Part shown: positions 6,624 to 9,633 of the stretch, piece after piece
Numbering within the stretch: position 1 is the stretch's first letter
Layout: every line of letters begins with the position of its first letter
Assembly (NCBI GenBank): GCA_030148625.1
Contig: JASBTC010000317.1
Span: 1-9,633 of the forward strand
Origin: Sphingobium sp.
Lineage (GTDB): Bacteria; Pseudomonadota; Alphaproteobacteria; Sphingomonadales; Sphingomonadaceae
Length of the DNA stretch: 9,633 bases
Direction of reading: 5' to 3'
Made by a program: the position numbers and the translations under genes
The notes under the pieces: model-generated
Database searches by the model: none
The model's input: only the letters and a program-made list of their open reading frames with translations
What the model was told of the DNA's origin: nothing

Positions 6624-7904
6624 CTAGCGCCCCACCAATGCCAGCGCACGCACCATCAGGCCGTTGAAGCGCGGACTGTCGACGTCCCTTGCCGGATTGT
6701 TCCAGGCGCCGGTCACCGCGAACCAGCGGCCCCTTTTGTCGCGCAGCAGATAGTTGAGCGAGATCACCCCTGCCTCCGATCCGCCCTTGAAGCCGATATA
6801 GTCGAAACGCGCGGCGGTGAGCGCGTCGACGCCCGGGCTGACGCCGAGGATCGCCATCGCCTCCGGACCCGCGCTCTTGCGCAGCCGATCGAATATCGTT
6901 GTGAGATCACTGGGTGAGGCGAACCATTCGACCGTATCGATATGCAGCGGCATGCTGCCGAGCTTGGCGAAGTCGATCCGCTCGATCACCAGATCCGCCG
7001 ACGCCTGCGTCAGCAATTGCGTGCGTTGGGCGACATCGCCTTTCGCCCAGCGTTCGCGCAGGGCCGCATTGGCCGGCATCTTGAGCGAGAAGGCCTCGGC
7101 GGTCTTGAGGATCGGCAGTGTCCTGTCCGGTGCGGCATGGCCGGACTCGCGCAGGAACGCGCCGACCCTGTCGCGCCCGGCAATGTCGAGCAGCGTGTCG
7201 GTCGCGGTGTTGTCGCTGATCGAGATCATCAGTGTCGCCAGGCTGTGCACTGTCATCGGCGACGCCTTGGGCCAGCGCTGGGTGATGCCCGACGGCAGCG
7301 ACGCGGGGCCGAGTGAGGCCACTTCGTCCCAGCGATGCTCGCCCACTGCGATCTGGCGCGCGAGCTCACCCAATATGTAGAGCTTGTACGCCGATCCGAC
7401 CGCCATCTGGGTGTCGCGGTTGTGCTCGAAGATCCAGCGTGGTGCGCCGTCGCCGAGTTCGGCGATCGCGAAGGCGCTGGTGCCGGGCAGCGCCTTCACA
7501 TCGTCGAGCAGCCTGGCGAGGCTGTCGGCGCGCGCCTGGCTGCCGGTGACGAGAAATCCGGAGACGCGATGTGGCGGGTCGGGCTCGACGACGAGACGGA
7601 TCGTGACCACCGCCCGTTCGTAACCGACCTCGACGCTGCCGCTGCCTGAACCGTCGGGCGTCACCTTCTGCACGCGCAGCACCGGGCCATTCTGTTCGAT
7701 CAGGCTGCGGGTGATCGCGGTGAAGCGCGCCATCGGCACGTCGGCGAAAAAGCCGGGGGTCAGATAGTCGCCCGCATCCGCGCGACCGTTCAGGATCGCG
7801 GGAAGTTCGGCGGCGCGCTGGCGGAGGGCGGTCTCGAGATCCGCCTGTGCATGCGCCGGCGAGATGGACGCGAGAAGCAGAAGCAGGGCTGTCAAAATTC
7901 GCAT
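6624..7904 (-). CDS. Secreted serine hydrolase with class A beta-lactamase-like domain
   Basis: This 426-residue protein has a Sec signal peptide (MRILTALLLLLASISPAHAQ) with cleavage likely after AHA or AQA. Residues about 22-120 form a separate N-terminal alpha+beta domain (YLTPGFFADVPMARF to HRVSGFLVTG). This resembles the steroid-isomerase/cyclase-like domain found ahead of the beta-lactamase fold in proteins such as clavulanate-cluster ORF12. The C-terminal domain (about 140-426) has the nucleophile motif SAYK (S171, K174), SDN (S230-N232) and KGG (K373-G375) in place of KTG. I cannot identify the class A omega-loop glutamate, so true beta-lactamase activity is doubtful; an esterase or peptidase-like role is possible. 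The start at 7904 is chosen for the signal peptide and an AGGG SD 4 nt before it; a longer frame from 7985 would run through the inverted repeat. Confidence 0.85.
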   Translation of the reverse strand: MRILTALLLLLASISPAHAQADLETALRQRAAELPAILNGRADAGDYLTPGFFADVPMARFTAITRSLIEQNGPVLRVQKVTPDGSGSGSVEVGYERAVVTIRLVVEPDPPHRVSGFLVTGSQARADSLARLLDDVKALPGTSAFAIAELGDGAPRWIFEHNRDTQMAVGSAYKLYILGELARQIAVGEHRWDEVASLGPASLPSGITQRWPKASPMTVHSLATLMISISDNTATDTLLDIAGRDRVGAFLRESGHAAPDRTLPILKTAEAFSLKMPANAALRERWAKGDVAQRTQLLTQASADLVIERIDFAKLGSMPLHIDTVEWFASPSDLTTIFDRLRKSAGPEAMAILGVSPGVDALTAARFDYIGFKGGSEAGVISLNYLLRDKRGRWFAVTGAWNNPARDVDSPRFNGLMVRALALVGR

Positions 7905-7924
7905 CGAACCCTGTCTAGAATCTC

Positions 7925-8016
7925 TGTCGCTCCAGCGAAAGCTGGAGCCCATACGATGCTTCGACATTGACGGACCGATGGGCATTGCATGGGCTCCAGC
8001 TTTCGCTGGAGCGACA
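7925..8016. repeat. Perfect 28-bp inverted repeat (REP-like) with hairpin arms
   Basis: The arm at 7925-7952 is exactly the reverse complement of 7989-8016, separated by 36 nt. Each arm is itself a palindrome: GCTCCAGC and GCTGGAGC around GAAA (left) or TTTC (right), so on either strand one arm forms an 8-bp stem with a GNRA-type GAAA tetraloop. It begins 6 nt after the parE stop and ends 20 nt before the hydrolase ATG, filling the 118-nt gap. It may end parE transcription or stabilise its 3' end; no T-run follows. No convincing hydrolase promoter is visible within the gap. Confidence 0.85.
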
Positions 8017-8022
8017 ATGTGC

Positions 8023-9633
<1,611 letters not shown>

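Noticed and set aside
7905..7985. N-terminal extension of the serine hydrolase from 7985
   Set aside because: It would encode 27 residues through an inverted repeat ahead of an obvious signal peptide; the ATG at 7904 has an AGGG SD and a proper Sec signal.
6530..8016. The two palindromic elements as insertion sequence ends of a mobile gene
   Set aside because: The elements have different sequences, no target-site duplication is visible, and the enclosed gene is a hydrolase, not a transposase.

Overview
The window looks like a chromosomal segment of a high-GC alphaproteobacterium, most likely a sphingomonad (order Sphingomonadales). This is judged from the MetZ, ApaG and ParE protein sequences, from GC-rich codon use throughout, and from two kinds of paired intergenic palindrome of a type I associate with sphingomonad genomes. 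No database search was possible, so the taxon is an inference. No phage, transposase, integrase, CRISPR array, tRNA or rRNA is visible.

Layout. Positions 1-173 hold no gene I can support, but contain a perfect 11-bp inverted repeat. Positions 174-2869 (+) encode a two-gene, translationally coupled molybdenum hydroxylase: a small [2Fe-2S] subunit and a large Tat-type molybdopterin subunit, of the isoquinoline 1-oxidoreductase / membrane-associated aldehyde dehydrogenase type. Positions 2870-3198 hold a compact unit that looks self-contained: an AT-rich promoter-like segment with an inverted repeat, about 130 nt of hairpin-rich leader, a 27-codon hydrophobic ORF with a strong Shine-Dalgarno, and an intrinsic terminator. 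This is the least explained part of the window. Positions 3272-6497 (+) form a tightly packed gene string: metZ (homocysteine synthesis from O-succinylhomoserine), apaG, a short GcvA-like LysR regulator, a RimJ/RimL-type GNAT acetyltransferase and a small two-helix membrane protein. Stops and starts overlap or lie within about 20 nt.

This string converges on a minus-strand pair. Between them lies a pair of palindromes (6530-6617). The minus-strand genes are a secreted beta-lactamase-fold serine hydrolase (7904 down to 6624) and, upstream of it, parE, the topoisomerase IV B subunit, which runs off the right edge without its N-terminus. The parE/hydrolase gap is almost filled by a perfect 28-bp inverted repeat whose arms are themselves hairpins.

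The protein-coding genes are recognisable family members. The novelty candidates are non-coding or very small: the structured micro-gene before metZ, the operator-like palindrome before the oxidoreductase genes, and the two repeat elements.
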